Below, in pieces: positions 9,235-16,189 of a stretch of DNA of 33,828 bases. The position numbers and the translations under genes were made by a program. The notes under the pieces are model-generated. The model ran no database searches. It was not told the DNA's origin and was given only the letters and a program-made list of their open reading frames with translations. Source of the DNA: Oxalobacteraceae bacterium (GTDB lineage Bacteria; Pseudomonadota; Gammaproteobacteria; Burkholderiales; Burkholderiaceae_D); NCBI GenBank assembly GCA_021151485.1, contig JAGKXB010000024.1, positions 1 through 33,828 of the forward strand, given 5' to 3'. Position 1 is the stretch's first letter. Every line of letters starts with the position of its first letter.

Positions 9235-10278
9235 CAGGGCTTTTGCTTCAGCAACTTGATCTTTATAAGCATCAAAAATCTTCCGCAAAGTTGTATTCAT
9301 GGAAGTACCAGGTTGCCAATTTAATTCCTCACAAGTATTGGTGATTTTTGGTACTCGATTTTGTACGTCTTGATAGCCTTTGCCGTAGTATTGGGTTGAA
9401 GTCGTTTCAACTAATTGGACATTTTTGGCTGCTTCGCGATATTCAGGATATTCCTTGGCTAGCTCCAACATCATGTGAGCCAAATCGCGTATGGAGTAAT
9501 TGTTGACGGGATTGCCGATGTTGTAGATTTTTCCACTGGCAACGCCATTTTCATTGGCAATGATTTTCATTAATGCATCAATGCCGTCATCGATATACGT
9601 GAATGCACGTTTTTGCTGACCACCATCAACCAATGAAATATTCTCACCACGCACCAAATGCCCTAAAAATTGGGTGACGACGCGGGAGGATCCCTCTTTT
9701 GCTGTATGGATAGAATCCAACCCAGCACCAATCCAGTTAAATGGACGGAATAGGGTGAAATTCAAGCCTTCCATGCCATAACCCCAGATGACTCTGTCCA
9801 TTAACTGTTTGGCGCAAGAGTAAATCCAGCGCGGTTTGTTGATTGGGCCGCAAACTAAATTGGACTCTTCTGGATCAAATTCTTCATCCTGGCACATGCC
9901 ATACACTTCAGAGGTAGAAGGAAAAACCAAATGTTTGCCATATTGCATGGCAGAACGCACGATCGGTAAGTTTGCTTCAAAGTCTAATTCGAAGACACGC
10001 AGTGGTTGTTTGACGTAGGTAGAAGGGGTAGCAATCGCCACTAAGGGTAAAATCACATCACATTTTTTGACGTGATATTCCACCCATTCTTTGTTGATCG
10101 TAATGTCGCCTTCAAAGAAATGCATCCGTGATTTGTAAGCGTCGTTATTTAATAAATCATTAATACGATCGGTCATCATATCCATGCCATAGACATGCCA
10201 ATCGGTAGTTTCCAGAATGCGTTTTGAAAGATGATGGCCGATGAAGCCATTGACGCCGAGAATGAGGACTTTTTTCAT
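9226..10278 (-). CDS. ArnA-type UDP-glucuronate decarboxylase (UDP-4-keto-pentose synthase), stand-alone
   Basis: Short-chain dehydrogenase/reductase that oxidises and decarboxylates UDP-glucuronate to UDP-4-keto-pentose, the first committed Ara4N step. It corresponds to the C-terminal half of enterobacterial ArnA. In its 350 residues are the NAD-binding GVNGFIGHH (Gly8-Gly14), PSTSEVYG with Glu124 (matching ArnA Glu434), catalytic Tyr153 and Lys157 in IYSCAKQ, and RAFTYIDDG containing the conserved Arg. Single-domain enzymes of this kind in Ralstonia are described as bifunctional UDP-4-keto-pentose/UDP-xylose synthases, so UDP-xylose could be a side product. The formyltransferase half lies 48 bases upstream as its own gene. 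Confidence 0.92.
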   Translation of the reverse strand: MKKVLILGVNGFIGHHLSKRILETTDWHVYGMDMMTDRINDLLNNDAYKSRMHFFEGDITINKEWVEYHVKKCDVILPLVAIATPSTYVKQPLRVFELDFEANLPIVRSAMQYGKHLVFPSTSEVYGMCQDEEFDPEESNLVCGPINKPRWIYSCAKQLMDRVIWGYGMEGLNFTLFRPFNWIGAGLDSIHTAKEGSSRVVTQFLGHLVRGENISLVDGGQQKRAFTYIDDGIDALMKIIANENGVASGKIYNIGNPVNNYSIRDLAHMMLELAKEYPEYREAAKNVQLVETTSTQYYGKGYQDVQNRVPKITNTCEELNWQPGTSMNTTLRKIFDAYKDQVAEAKALVD

Positions 10279-10326
10279 AAAATGTGAAATTACTAATAAT
10301 TAAATAATGGTGAAATTGTTACTTTT

Positions 10327-11247
10327 TTATAACTCGTTTATATATTCTTGTAGCTCTGTAACTGAAACGGGTTTTCCGTTTTCAGCTAATTCCAAAATAT
10401 GCAATGCACGACCATCGCCGCATACGCCAAATAGTTGATTATCCACTATTGCCAAGCCTAGGGGTAAATTCGATGTGTTGGTGAACGATGACGCCAAACG
10501 TGCTTTTACGATGACAAAGATTTTATCGGCAATTTGAGTAAAAGCACCGGGATAGGGGGGGGCTACAGCGCGATGTAAGTTATAGACGGTTTGTGCTGTT
10601 TGCGCCCAGTCGATACGCCCATCTTCTGGAGTGCGACCACCAAAATAACTGCCTAACGCCAAATTGTTTTCTAACCTGGGCGCATTCCCAGACAGTAATT
10701 TGGGTAACGCATTCCACAGCGTTTGTTCAGCTGCTACCGTGAGTTTGCCAAATACTTCATGAGCAGTATCGTCTGGCAAAATTGGGATGCTGGTTTGCGC
10801 AATGATGGCGCCAGCATCTGGTTTTGCTGTCATTTCATGCAAGGTGGTACCGGTTTCTGTTTCACCGTGCAAAACGGCCCAATTGACGGGCACACGACCA
10901 CGATACTTGGGCAATAAAGAACCATGTAAGTTGTACGCGCCACATGCTGCCAACTTCAATAAAGAAGTTGGCAGCATGTGGCGATAATAGAAACTGAAAA
11001 TAAAATCAGTTTGGATTGCTTGTATTTGGCGATGAAAAGATTCTTCTAAAATTTCAGTGCTGCTAGGCGTCACAACAGGAATGTCATATTGATGACATAG
11101 CTCAACTACTGACTCAAACCAAATCGTTTCAGCGGGATTATCTTGGTGGGTGACAACGAGAGGAATGTGTACGCCACGTGCAAGCAAGACTTTAATACAA
11201 CGCACGCCTACGTTGTGGTACGCAAAAACGATGGCCTTTTTAGTCAT
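10327..11247 (-). CDS. arnA: ArnA-type UDP-Ara4N formyltransferase, stand-alone
   Basis: Transfers a formyl group from 10-formyltetrahydrofolate to UDP-Ara4N, making UDP-Ara4FN for ArnC. The 306-residue protein matches the N-terminal half of E. coli ArnA. Its catalytic triad is Asn106, His108 and Asp144 (E. coli 102, 104, 140), and GSLLPKYRGRVP follows the triad His. A second formyltransferase C-terminal domain follows residue about 200. The frame is open to 11340, but that extension lies inside arnC. ATG at 11247 gives the natural start MTKKAIVFAYHN and overlaps the arnC stop by 8 bases, implying translational coupling. The coding sequence contains a perfect 20-bp inverted repeat (10938-10983). 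Confidence 0.93.
   Translation of the reverse strand: MTKKAIVFAYHNVGVRCIKVLLARGVHIPLVVTHQDNPAETIWFESVVELCHQYDIPVVTPSSTEILEESFHRQIQAIQTDFIFSFYYRHMLPTSLLKLAACGAYNLHGSLLPKYRGRVPVNWAVLHGETETGTTLHEMTAKPDAGAIIAQTSIPILPDDTAHEVFGKLTVAAEQTLWNALPKLLSGNAPRLENNLALGSYFGGRTPEDGRIDWAQTAQTVYNLHRAVAPPYPGAFTQIADKIFVIVKARLASSFTNTSNLPLGLAIVDNQLFGVCGDGRALHILELAENGKPVSVTELQEYINEL
10938..10983. repeat. Perfect 20-bp inverted repeat inside the arnA formyltransferase gene
   Basis: CGCCACATGCTGCCAACTTC at 10938-10957 is the exact reverse complement of 10964-10983, with a 6-base spacer (AATAAA). It lies wholly within coding sequence, covering residues Arg89 to Ala104 just before the catalytic Asn106. The mRNA should form a very stable hairpin. 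No T-run follows on either strand, so it does not look like a terminator. Confidence 0.95.
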
Positions 11248-12193
11248 GTTTTTGATCGTTTTGGGTTTGTTGCAAAATGGTTTGCACGACATAACGTGGT
11301 CGTGCTCTGACTTGTTGAAAGATACGTCCGACATATTCACCTACTAAGCCAATGCCAAACAAAATCACACCCATCAAGAAAAATGCGATGGCAAACAGGG
11401 TAAATAAACCTTCCGCTTCTGCGCCGAGTAAGAAGCGTCGAATCAATAGCAAAACAACGAGGGCAGCCGAACCGACGGATAAAAACATACCCAGTATCGA
11501 GAAGAATTGTAAAGGTACGAGCGAAAAACCAGTAATCAAGTCGAAATTAAGACGTATCAAACTGTATAAAGAATATTTGGAAACACCTGCTGCACGTTCT
11601 TCGTGTTCGACTACAACTTCAGTGGGTTTGCGTGCAAAGGTATAGGCTAATGCTGGAACAAAGGTATTGACTTCTGCGCATTGGTTAATCAAATCAATCA
11701 CATTGCGCCCATATGCGCGCAACATATTGCCCTGATCAGTGATTTTGATATGGGTGATGTTTTCTCTTAAACGATTCATTGCTTTGGAGGCAATAGTGCG
11801 CCATGCCGAGTCTTGACGTACGCGCCGTATCGAACCAACGTAGTCATAACCTTCACGCATTTTTTCAATCAATTTACCAATTTCTTCTGGTGGATTTTGC
11901 AGGTCGGCATCAAGCGTCACGATGATGTCCCCACGTGTTGCTTCAAAACCCGCCAGGATGGCCATATGCTGGCCATAATTGCCATTGAATAAAATGACAC
12001 GCGTCACGTCGGGACGGAGTTGAAATTGTTGCGCCAAGATAGAAACTGAATTGTCTCTGCTACCATCGTTGACGAAAATAATTTCGTAAGACAAGTTCAG
12101 TGCATCAAGTGCAGGATAAAGACGATTAAAAAGTTGGCTCAGACCAGCCTCTTCGTTATAAACCGGGATGACGACGGAGAGTTCGGGTTTCAT
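11240..12193 (-). CDS. arnC: Undecaprenyl-phosphate 4-deoxy-4-formamido-L-arabinose transferase
   Basis: Inner-membrane family 2 glycosyltransferase that moves Ara4FN from UDP to undecaprenyl phosphate on the cytoplasmic face. The 317-residue protein has the GT-A domain with VVIPVYNEE, FVNDGSRDNS and TLDADLQNPPEE (DxD-like metal site), the ITDQGNMLRAYGR acceptor region, then two membrane helices at about 230-290 (FSLVPLQFFSILGMFLSVG and LFTLFAIAFFLMGVILFGIGL), and a GEYVGRIFQQVRARPRY tail typical of the ArnC/GtrB group. It starts 8 bases after arnB and overlaps the formyltransferase gene, so the three are tightly coupled. Confidence 0.95.
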   Translation of the reverse strand: MKPELSVVIPVYNEEAGLSQLFNRLYPALDALNLSYEIIFVNDGSRDNSVSILAQQFQLRPDVTRVILFNGNYGQHMAILAGFEATRGDIIVTLDADLQNPPEEIGKLIEKMREGYDYVGSIRRVRQDSAWRTIASKAMNRLRENITHIKITDQGNMLRAYGRNVIDLINQCAEVNTFVPALAYTFARKPTEVVVEHEERAAGVSKYSLYSLIRLNFDLITGFSLVPLQFFSILGMFLSVGSAALVVLLLIRRFLLGAEAEGLFTLFAIAFFLMGVILFGIGLVGEYVGRIFQQVRARPRYVVQTILQQTQNDQKHD

Positions 12194-12201
12194 TTAATGG
12201 A

Positions 12202-13365
12202 TTAATTATTTGAGTTGTTTAACGTATACATGACGGATTTGACAGCGTTGACTACACGTTCGACGTCCGCTTTTGTCAGTGTATAAAACAATGGCAATGT
12301 GACTGTTTGACGTCCAATGTGTTCAGCATGTGGGAACATGCCTTCTTTGAAGCCACGTTGACGATATAGGGTAAACAAGTGGATGGGCGCGTAATGGTAG
12401 CCGATGCCGATGTTGTGTTCCAGCATTTTTTCCATGAAATCCGCGCGCTTGATTTGCTTGGGCAAGATGATTTGAAACAGATGCCAGTTGCTATTTTCAA
12501 AGTTCATTGGCGGTAATTGCGCTCCTGTTTCGGCTTCAAATGTTGCACCAAACATCGTGAAATAATGCTGCGCCAAAGCACGACGATGTTGTGTAATCGC
12601 TTCAAGATATGTCATTTGGCCTAAACCGATAACGGCAGCAATGTCGGTCATATTGTATTTTCCACCCAGCACATCCACATCAATGCCGTCAAAACCGGTA
12701 CGGCTGACGCCTTGCAAACGGTATTTTTCCGCCAGGCGTGCTTCTTCTGCGTTATTGAGTACCAGGCAACCACCTTCAGCAGTCGTAATGTTTTTATTGG
12801 CTTGAAAGCTAAACGACACCAAATCGCCCAATGCGCCTATACGCTGTCCTTTCCAATTGGAACCGATCGCTTGCGCCGCATCTTCAATCACGCGCAAATT
12901 GTGTTTTTTGGCAATCGCATACAACTTATCCATATCAACGGGTAAGCCGCCTAAATAAACCGGAATGATGGCTTTGGTACGTGGCGTAATGGCGGCTTCA
13001 ACTTGATCCAAGTCGATATTTCGTGTCACCGGATCGATATCGGCAAATATGGGTGTGGCACCGACTTCAAGGATGACGTTGGCGGTGGCAATCCATGAAA
13101 TAGGTGTTGTGATCACTTCGTCACCAGGGCCTATGCCAGCGATCCGTAAGGCGATGGCCATGGTGCAAGTGCCGGAATTAAAAGTACGTACTGGGCGACC
13201 ACCAAAATAGTTGGATAACAGCGTCTCAAATTCCTGTACTTTGGGCCCGCTAGTAATCCAACCAGAGCGTAAAACTTCACTCACAGCAGCGATTGTCGCT
13301 TCGTCTATGCTGGGTTTAGAAAAGGGTAAAAAGGGTAGAGCAGGTGCGGTGGTGTTGCTATTCAT
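12202..13365 (-). CDS. arnB: UDP-4-amino-4-deoxy-L-arabinose--oxoglutarate aminotransferase
   Basis: PLP enzyme of the DegT/DnrJ/EryC1 family that transfers an amino group from glutamate to UDP-4-keto-pentose, giving UDP-Ara4N. In its 387 residues are the start block FSKPSIDEATIAAVSEVLRSGWITSGPKV (abbreviated here to its beginning), FNSGTCTMAI, EDAAQAIGSNWKGQRIG, and the PLP lysine Lys191 in SFQANKNITTAEGG. Length is normal. It is 41 bases after the arnE-like gene and 8 before arnC. The substrate assignment relies on the surrounding arn genes as well as on the sequence, because many sugar aminotransferases share these motifs. Confidence 0.93.
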   Translation of the reverse strand: MNSNTTAPALPFLPFSKPSIDEATIAAVSEVLRSGWITSGPKVQEFETLLSNYFGGRPVRTFNSGTCTMAIALRIAGIGPGDEVITTPISWIATANVILEVGATPIFADIDPVTRNIDLDQVEAAITPRTKAIIPVYLGGLPVDMDKLYAIAKKHNLRVIEDAAQAIGSNWKGQRIGALGDLVSFSFQANKNITTAEGGCLVLNNAEEARLAEKYRLQGVSRTGFDGIDVDVLGGKYNMTDIAAVIGLGQMTYLEAITQHRRALAQHYFTMFGATFEAETGAQLPPMNFENSNWHLFQIILPKQIKRADFMEKMLEHNIGIGYHYAPIHLFTLYRQRGFKEGMFPHAEHIGRQTVTLPLFYTLTKADVERVVNAVKSVMYTLNNSNN

Positions 13366-13406
13366 GGCTTTGTATTTTTATGGTGAGAAGTTGTAAGGTG
13401 TGGCTT

Positions 13407-13784
13407 TTAATTTCCGCTTCGGATAAGCAGCGCAACACCAACAATGATGATGGCGATAGCTAACATACGTTGATACGACATAGCTTCGCCCAAAAAATAC
13501 CAAGCACCTATGGCATTCAAAATGTAGCCGAGCGAAAGCAAGGGATAAGCGATCGTGACGTCAACACGTGATAATCCAATAATCCAAACTACGACTGATA
13601 CGACATAACAGGTCAAACCAGCCAAAATGGGCAATTGTGTGATCAATTTGATGCCAGTAGCGAACCAATTGGCCATGGACAAATGAATGGCACCGACCGC
13701 ATTGGTGCCAGCTTTGAGTAATAACTGCGCGGCTGCATTTAAGCAAATGCCCGACAAAATAAAGCCGAATGTAGATAAATTCAT
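13407..13784 (-). CDS. arnE: ArnE/ArnF-like small multidrug-resistance family transporter
   Basis: A 125-residue, four-helix membrane protein of the EmrE/EamA-like group. Segments run at about residues 5-25, 42-70, 75-95 and 102-122, with AAAQLLLKAGTNA near the N-terminus and DVTIAYPLLSLGYILNAIGAWYFLGE (abbreviated: the DVTIAYPLLSLGY core) in the middle. Its place between arnT and arnB points to flipping undecaprenyl-phosphate-Ara4N to the periplasm. Enterobacteria use an ArnE-ArnF pair. Only one subunit gene is present here, so it may act as a homodimer, or its partner lies elsewhere. It lies 8 bases after arnT. Confidence 0.82.
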   Translation of the reverse strand: MNLSTFGFILSGICLNAAAQLLLKAGTNAVGAIHLSMANWFATGIKLITQLPILAGLTCYVVSVVVWIIGLSRVDVTIAYPLLSLGYILNAIGAWYFLGEAMSYQRMLAIAIIIVGVALLIRSGN

Positions 13785-13792
13785 AGATTATT

Positions 13793-15484
13793 TTATTTTT
13801 TTAAATCATTGGTAATCACAATCCGGCGTGTATCTTGAGCCAACACGCGCATCGGGAGATGGCGTTTTTGCAAATCGGCAAAAATAGCAGGACGTGTAAT
13901 CGCAATGGCTTTAGGCCCTTGCATCCATTGTTGGATAAACATTTCACGATTAGGCAGCCATAACTCGGGTTGTTGTTTTAAACCAAATTCGAGTTCATCC
14001 ATATGCTCCACCAAAATCATGGTGCGGCGTAGATAAAATGGCATGGTTTGATCGTATAAACCGACCGCATAAATCTTTGTTTCTGGTTGTAATTCAGCTT
14101 GGATTGCTGGTACTAAAGGCAAACCAGAACGGTAATGACCATGTGACTCGGAACCTGTCATCAATAATTGACCCGTAATAAAACCTGTCACCGCCAGTAC
14201 GATAACTGCCCAATCAGGTGAGCAGTTCTGTGTTCGTTTATTAAAAGTAATGTAAAGCGTCAAACCAGCGCCAATTAAGGCAACGATGCAAGCTGCCATC
14301 ACCCATGGTTGAAAAGCTTGATACAGGGCGGTTTCCATTGGATCTTTGGCTAGATTGCCAATTTGATTGGTCAATGCCAATCCAACGATTCCCATCAGCA
14401 TGACGAGCACACTGGTCATGGCCCATGTTTTGCGTGATGCATTTTCCAGATAAGCGGCAATTAATAATGCCAATGCTGGGAAAATAGGCAAAATATACGA
14501 AGGTAATTTAGAGCTGGAATAACTAAAAAAGAAGAAGATAAATCCAGCCCAAATAATTAATAAATATTTGGCTTTAAAAGGCGAATGTGTGGAGTTGGAG
14601 TTAGCTTGTTCACGACGCCAACCTTGTATCAAACTAGGAAACAATACGGCTAACCAAGGTACGATGCCGCCCAACAAAAGAGGAATAAAGTAATACCAAG
14701 GGCCTTCTCTATGGTGAACCTTGGTTAAAAAACGTTGGAAATGCTCATGAACGAAAAAGAAATGGGGGAATTCAGGATTTTTGAGTGAAACCAGTACAAA
14801 CCACGGCGTGGTAATGAGGAAAAATAGCAGCAATCCTTTCACCAAATGCAGACGTCTCCAAATATTCCAGTCCCGTGCGAGCAACGTATACAACACCAAC
14901 ACAGCACCTGGTAAAACCATCCCAATCAAGCCTTTTGACAACACGGCCAATGCCATACCAGCCCAGCAAACCAGCATCCAATTGCGTTGTTCATTTTTGC
15001 TGGCATCTGCTCGTTGTGCGATCAACAAACCACACAGTGTGATTGTCATCATGCCGGACAAACCCATGTCCAAAGTGTTGATGTGACCTAGCGCTAACCA
15101 CCAAAAACTTGATGCCAATACCAAACCAGCATAGAAACCTACGCGTGGGTTGAATACTTTTTTGCCGGCATAAGCAGAGAGCAGAATTCCCATAAAACCA
15201 CATAAGCCCGTCCAAAATCTGGCTTGCCATTCACCCAAGCCAAAAAAATGGAAGGTCAGTGCATTCATCCAGGTTTGTAGTGGTGGTTTTTCAAAATACT
15301 TGATGCCATTTAATCGTGTGGTAATCCAGTCACCGCTGGCCAGCATTTCACGCGCCATCTCAGCGTAACGTCCTTCATCGGTGGGGACGAGGGTGCGTGT
15401 TCCTAAAAAATAAAACCAGAGTACGGAGAAAATAGAAAACAGCACCCAGATAAAGGATTTGGGCAAAGGCGGATGATTCTTCAT
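13793..15484 (-). CDS. arnT: Lipid A 4-amino-4-deoxy-L-arabinose transferase (GT83/PMT-like)
   Basis: Inner-membrane glycosyltransferase that moves Ara4N from undecaprenyl phosphate to lipid A phosphates on the periplasmic side, reducing negative charge and polymyxin binding. The 563-residue protein (E. coli about 550) starts with one membrane helix followed by the conserved periplasmic loop PTDEGRYAEMAREM (catalytic acid region) and FEKPPLQTW. About a dozen further hydrophobic segments follow, then a soluble C-terminal domain from about 440. No strong ribosome-binding site precedes ATG 15484. It is the first arn gene of the run, 59 bases after the Mth938-domain gene. Confidence 0.93.
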   Translation of the reverse strand: MKNHPPLPKSFIWVLFSIFSVLWFYFLGTRTLVPTDEGRYAEMAREMLASGDWITTRLNGIKYFEKPPLQTWMNALTFHFFGLGEWQARFWTGLCGFMGILLSAYAGKKVFNPRVGFYAGLVLASSFWWLALGHINTLDMGLSGMMTITLCGLLIAQRADASKNEQRNWMLVCWAGMALAVLSKGLIGMVLPGAVLVLYTLLARDWNIWRRLHLVKGLLLFFLITTPWFVLVSLKNPEFPHFFFVHEHFQRFLTKVHHREGPWYYFIPLLLGGIVPWLAVLFPSLIQGWRREQANSNSTHSPFKAKYLLIIWAGFIFFFFSYSSSKLPSYILPIFPALALLIAAYLENASRKTWAMTSVLVMLMGIVGLALTNQIGNLAKDPMETALYQAFQPWVMAACIVALIGAGLTLYITFNKRTQNCSPDWAVIVLAVTGFITGQLLMTGSESHGHYRSGLPLVPAIQAELQPETKIYAVGLYDQTMPFYLRRTMILVEHMDELEFGLKQQPELWLPNREMFIQQWMQGPKAIAITRPAIFADLQKRHLPMRVLAQDTRRIVITNDLKK

Positions 15485-15543
15485 GTTTGCTATCGTTGGT
15501 GTTGGAATTGATGAGATGGATAGTGTGATCGTTATCGCTGGTT

Positions 15544-15933
15544 TCAGGCTACGTCTTCAAATAACAATGCCAAAGCAACGTTGCGATCTTCGGCCATTAA
15601 AATGTTGTATGTGCGACATGCTGCCTGGTTACTCATGCACTCGACACCGATGCGTTTTTCAGCCAATTTTGCAATCAATTGAGGATGAATGAAGCGTTGG
15701 CGCTGACCGGTTCCAAAAATGACAACATCCGGTTTGTTGGCTTCAATTTGAGCGAAGTGTTCAGGAGTTAGATTGGCAAAATTTGCGATAGACCACGTGA
15801 CTGGAGCGATTTTGGGTAATACCACTAAGCTATGTGTAAAACGTATACCATTGATTTCAACGCTATTTTCATCATAAGCAGTGACGGTTTGATAGTGCTG
15901 GTTAGATGGAGTAAGGTTGGGATGTAGTTTCAT
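15544..15933 (-). CDS. Mth938-like domain protein
   Basis: A 129-residue protein of the Mth938-like/NDUFAF3 fold (formerly DUF498/DUF598). Recognisable blocks are the INGIRFTHSLVVLP segment, PDVVIFGTGQRQRFIHPQL, and GVECMSNQAACRTYNILMAEDRNVALAL (abbreviated: the GVECMSNQAACRTYNIL core). Biochemical function in bacteria is not established; the eukaryotic relative NDUFAF3 helps assemble respiratory complex I. It heads the minus-strand run that continues into arnT. It is divergent from the aminotransferase gene, an adjacency I recall from Burkholderiales. A pair of 10-bp direct repeats lies just upstream of its start. Confidence 0.85.
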   Translation of the reverse strand: MKLHPNLTPSNQHYQTVTAYDENSVEINGIRFTHSLVVLPKIAPVTWSIANFANLTPEHFAQIEANKPDVVIFGTGQRQRFIHPQLIAKLAEKRIGVECMSNQAACRTYNILMAEDRNVALALLFEDVA

Positions 15934-15953
15934 GTATCATGTGTTAATTGTGT

Positions 15954-15973
15954 AGTTCGCTAAAGTTCGCTAA
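15954..15973. promoter_or_regulatory. Tandem 10-bp direct repeat upstream of the Mth938-arn run, possible operator
   Basis: AGTTCGCTAA occurs twice in exact tandem (15954-15963 and 15964-15973), 21-40 bases upstream of the first start codon of the minus-strand run. On the transcribed side it reads TTAGCGAACT twice. One-turn spacing of direct repeats is typical of response-regulator binding sites, but the match is to spacing only; no known consensus is recognised. No convincing -35/-10 pair was found nearby. Confidence 0.35.
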
Positions 15974-16033
15974 AACTTAGGGCGAGCAAGATGCCGTATT
16001 GTATCGTTTTTATAGTATTTTTCCTTCCTAAAA

Positions 16034-16060
16034 CCTTGCTTTTAGATTGATAAAGCAAGG
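16034..16060. repeat. 9-bp inverted repeat in the divergent intergenic region
   Basis: CCTTGCTTT (16034-16042) pairs with AAAGCAAGG (16052-16060) around a 9-base loop, about 130 bases upstream of the aminotransferase start. No T-run follows on the plus strand; T-rich sequence follows on the minus strand (TTTTAGGAAGGAAAA). It could be a leader hairpin or an operator. The rest of 15934-16189 is AT-rich and shows nothing else that I can support. Confidence 0.4.
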
Positions 16061-16176
16061 CATTTTCGGCAAAATGGCTGTTTTCGCGCTGCAGCATGAA
16101 ATGTCTTATGGCGTTTTTTTCCCCAGCCTCCGCATAAAAAAACAGCTAAAAATAAGCATAATCAAGCATAAAAACG

Positions 16177-16182
16177 AAGGAG
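16177..16182 (+). promoter_or_regulatory. Ribosome-binding site fixing a TTG start
   Basis: AAGGAG ends seven bases before TTG at 16190. No ATG or GTG lies in frame near the family's N-terminus, and homologues begin at the residue encoded here, so this strong site supports the TTG start of the aminotransferase. Confidence 0.75.
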
Positions 16183-16189
16183 TTGCGCT

